Shown: in pieces, positions 62,544 to 64,000 of the stretch
Numbering within the stretch: position 1 is the first letter of the stretch
Layout of the letters: every line of letters begins with the position of its first letter
Assembly (NCBI RefSeq): GCF_023017165.1
Contig: NZ_JALKBW010000001.1
Span: 806,001 to 870,000 of the forward strand
Source: Gordonia alkaliphila
Lineage (GTDB): Bacteria > Actinomycetota > Actinomycetes > Mycobacteriales > Mycobacteriaceae
Direction: 5' to 3'
DNA: 64,000 nucleotides
Notes under the pieces: generated by a model
Told to the model about the DNA's origin: nothing
Databases searched by the model: none
What the model saw: only the letters and a program-made list of their open reading frames with translations
Position numbers and translations under genes: made by a program

Positions 62544-63413
62544 TCAGCGCGCGCTCGGGATGAGCGCCAACTGCCGCGACTGCGCCACCAGGGCGCCGGT
62601 CTCGTCGACCACCGCATGGTCCTCGGCGAACATGCCCTGTCCCACCTCGGTGCTGGTGGCGGCGAACCGCAGCCACCCGGCACCGTCCGGCCCGGTCTCG
62701 GGCACCCGCCGCAGGTACGTGGTCAGCTGCACGGTGGGCGCCCAGCCGAACAAGCCGAGGTTCATCACCACCGGCGGCGAGACGTCGCACACCAGCACCG
62801 GGAAGTCCGCCGCCATGCTCGCCGGCTGTGCCGCCGGGTCCTTGGGGCGCGTCCAGCCGCGGATCTGCGGCTCGCCCTGCTCACCGCGCAGCACCGGGAA
62901 CCAGTGCGGATCCAGCGCCAGATCCATCGCGGGCGCCAGGTGCATCACCTCGCCGAGCGGCGAGTCGTCGATCGGCACCGCATCGGCGGTCGGGACCGGC
63001 GGCAGGTCGTCGAGCACGGTGCCGCCGCTGTGGTGCGGGTCGCCGACGTCGGGCCGGCCCAGCGTCACCGACGACGAGACCATCACCCGGTCGGCCTGCA
63101 GCACGTCGACGTGCGCCAGCGAGACGGTGCGGCCCCGCTTGAGCAGGCGGACGGCGAGGGTCACCTCGGCCGGGTCGGGCGCGGCCAGGAAGTCGCTGGC
63201 CACCGCGATGGCCGTGGTGCCCGCGGGCTGATCCGGGCCGCCCAGGCGGTACAGAGCGGCACGGGCCGCGGAGGCCGCCATCATCTGCAGGCTGCCGCCG
63301 TGCACCTTGGGTCCGATGGTGAAGGCGGGCGAGACCGAGCCCCGGTAGGTGACGGAGTCGGCGTCGTCGCCGATCACGTCGAAGGTCAGCAGGTCACCAA
63401 GCACGGTCGACAT
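62544..63413 (-). CDS. Acyl-CoA thioesterase, double hot-dog (Rv0499-like)
   Basis: A 289-residue protein with two hot-dog halves: the first with VHGGSLQMMAASAARAAL (His, Gly pattern) and the second with ASMAADFPVLVCDVSPP and a C-terminal QSRQLALIPS typical of TesB-like thioesterases. It should hydrolyse an acyl-CoA, but chain-length preference cannot be read. It overlaps the sugar isomerase-like gene by 20 bases, so the two are coupled. Confidence 0.82.
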   Translation of the reverse strand: MSTVLGDLLTFDVIGDDADSVTYRGSVSPAFTIGPKVHGGSLQMMAASAARAALYRLGGPDQPAGTTAIAVASDFLAAPDPAEVTLAVRLLKRGRTVSLAHVDVLQADRVMVSSSVTLGRPDVGDPHHSGGTVLDDLPPVPTADAVPIDDSPLGEVMHLAPAMDLALDPHWFPVLRGEQGEPQIRGWTRPKDPAAQPASMAADFPVLVCDVSPPVVMNLGLFGWAPTVQLTTYLRRVPETGPDGAGWLRFAATSTEVGQGMFAEDHAVVDETGALVAQSRQLALIPSAR

Positions 63414-64000
63414 GTTCGTCCTGTCGTGGGTTGCGGGCCAGATGGGTCTGGGCGAATTCCAGCGAGCGGGTCAGCATGGCGCTGCGCTCGGCCTTGTTCT
63501 TGGCCGACCCGGTGTGCACTTCGAGCACCACCGAACCGGCGAAGTCGCCGTCGGCGAGGTGGTTGCAGACGGCCACGCACGGCTGGGAGCCGTCGCCGGG
63601 GATCAGGTGCTCGTCGGTGGCCGCACCGGTGCCGTCGGTCAGGTGCAGGTGCGCCAGTCCGGCGCCCATCCGGTCGACCAGCTCCAGCGCGTCCACGCCG
63701 GCGGTCGCCGCATGCGACAGGTCGAGCGTGTAGTTGTCGTAGCCGTGGTCGGTGGGGTCGATCGATTTGCCGAAGGCCGACGCGTGCAGGCCCGGCGCTC
63801 CGCCGCGCTCGGCCATCCGATGGGCGGACCGGGCGCCCGCGCCGAAGAGGCGGTCGGCGCGCATCGGGAACATGTTCTCCACGGCCACCTTCACGTCGCT
63901 GTCGGCTTCGAGACGCCGGACCAGCTTGTCGAAGCCGCGCACGTATTCGCGCTGCCAGCGGAACGGCGGGTGCACCACCACGGTGTCCGCGCCCAGATCC
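63394..64000 (-). CDS. Sugar phosphate isomerase/epimerase family protein, start missing
   Basis: The C-terminal 202 residues of a xylose-isomerase-like TIM barrel; the frame enters from the right edge without its start (GAD, then TVVVHPPFRWQREY). VAVENMFPM, YTLDLSHAAT and LVDRMGAGLAHLHLTD carry the Glu, Asp and His that bind a divalent metal in this family. It corresponds by order to Rv0498, of unknown substrate. Its 3' end overlaps the thioesterase start by 20 bases. Confidence 0.8.
   Translation of the reverse strand, partial: DLGADTVVVHPPFRWQREYVRGFDKLVRRLEADSDVKVAVENMFPMRADRLFGAGARSAHRMAERGGAPGLHASAFGKSIDPTDHGYDNYTLDLSHAATAGVDALELVDRMGAGLAHLHLTDGTGAATDEHLIPGDGSQPCVAVCNHLADGDFAGSVVLEVHTGSAKNKAERSAMLTRSLEFAQTHLARNPRQDEHVDRAW

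Overview
The window is high-GC actinobacterial chromosome from a mycolic-acid-producing genus close to Gordonia, Dietzia or Rhodococcus. The evidence is GC-rich third codon positions, a fused HadA/HadB mycolate dehydratase, menaquinone and F420-type genes, many GTG starts, and a gene order that largely follows Mycobacterium tuberculosis Rv0498 to Rv0566 and Rv0634 to Rv0641. The species is inferred; no rRNA is present.

Region by region: 1-3262 holds a DUF2786/TIGR04338 pair, L-lactate dehydrogenase and an AzlCD amino-acid exporter. 3429-8400 is the translation block, all on the minus strand: tRNA-Tyr, tRNA-Thr, tRNA-Met, rpmG, hadAB, tRNA-Trp, secE, nusG, rplK, rplA, with yajQ facing away. 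9016-15578 is an accessory catabolic island: thiolase, carotenoid-cleavage-type oxygenase, nitronate-monooxygenase-like flavoprotein and acyl-CoA synthetase in one operon, divergent from a regulator made of two fused HxlR domains. 15566-24000 carries htpX and much of menaquinone synthesis (polyprenyl diphosphate synthase, menJ, menG, menD). 24013-27195 is a 1060-residue secreted repeat protein that interrupts the conserved order. 27428-37466 continues with menB, an F420-type LLM oxidoreductase, the phosphate transporter pitA, menE, an orphan ATP-grasp enzyme, a PE-PPE-type serine hydrolase and menA.

37513-42663 holds a frameshifted unknown gene, an FtsX-type ABC exporter, a DUF4229 protein, a BldC-like regulator and a 50-residue membrane protein. 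42707-57447 is the respiratory and heme block: fadB2, the system II cytochrome c assembly genes (ccsB, resB, ccdA and a TlpA-like thioredoxin), hemL, an envelope cluster (SGNH lipoprotein, DUF3093 and two membrane proteins), then hemB, hemD, hemC and hemA. The window closes with a HAD phosphatase, an acyltransferase, an SDR protein, bS22, a second BldC-like protein, proC, a thioesterase and a truncated sugar-phosphate isomerase family gene.

The genes converge on respiration: naphthoquinone synthesis and prenylation (menB, D, E, A, G, J and the polyprenyl synthase), heme synthesis and cytochrome c maturation, which together supply the membrane electron chain. Two organisational features recur. 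At least thirteen gene pairs overlap by exactly 4 bases (ATGA or GTGA), and seventeen genes have a TANNNT hexamer only 6 to 8 bases before the start codon, the signature of leaderless transcription. No CRISPR array, transposase, integrase or phage gene was seen.
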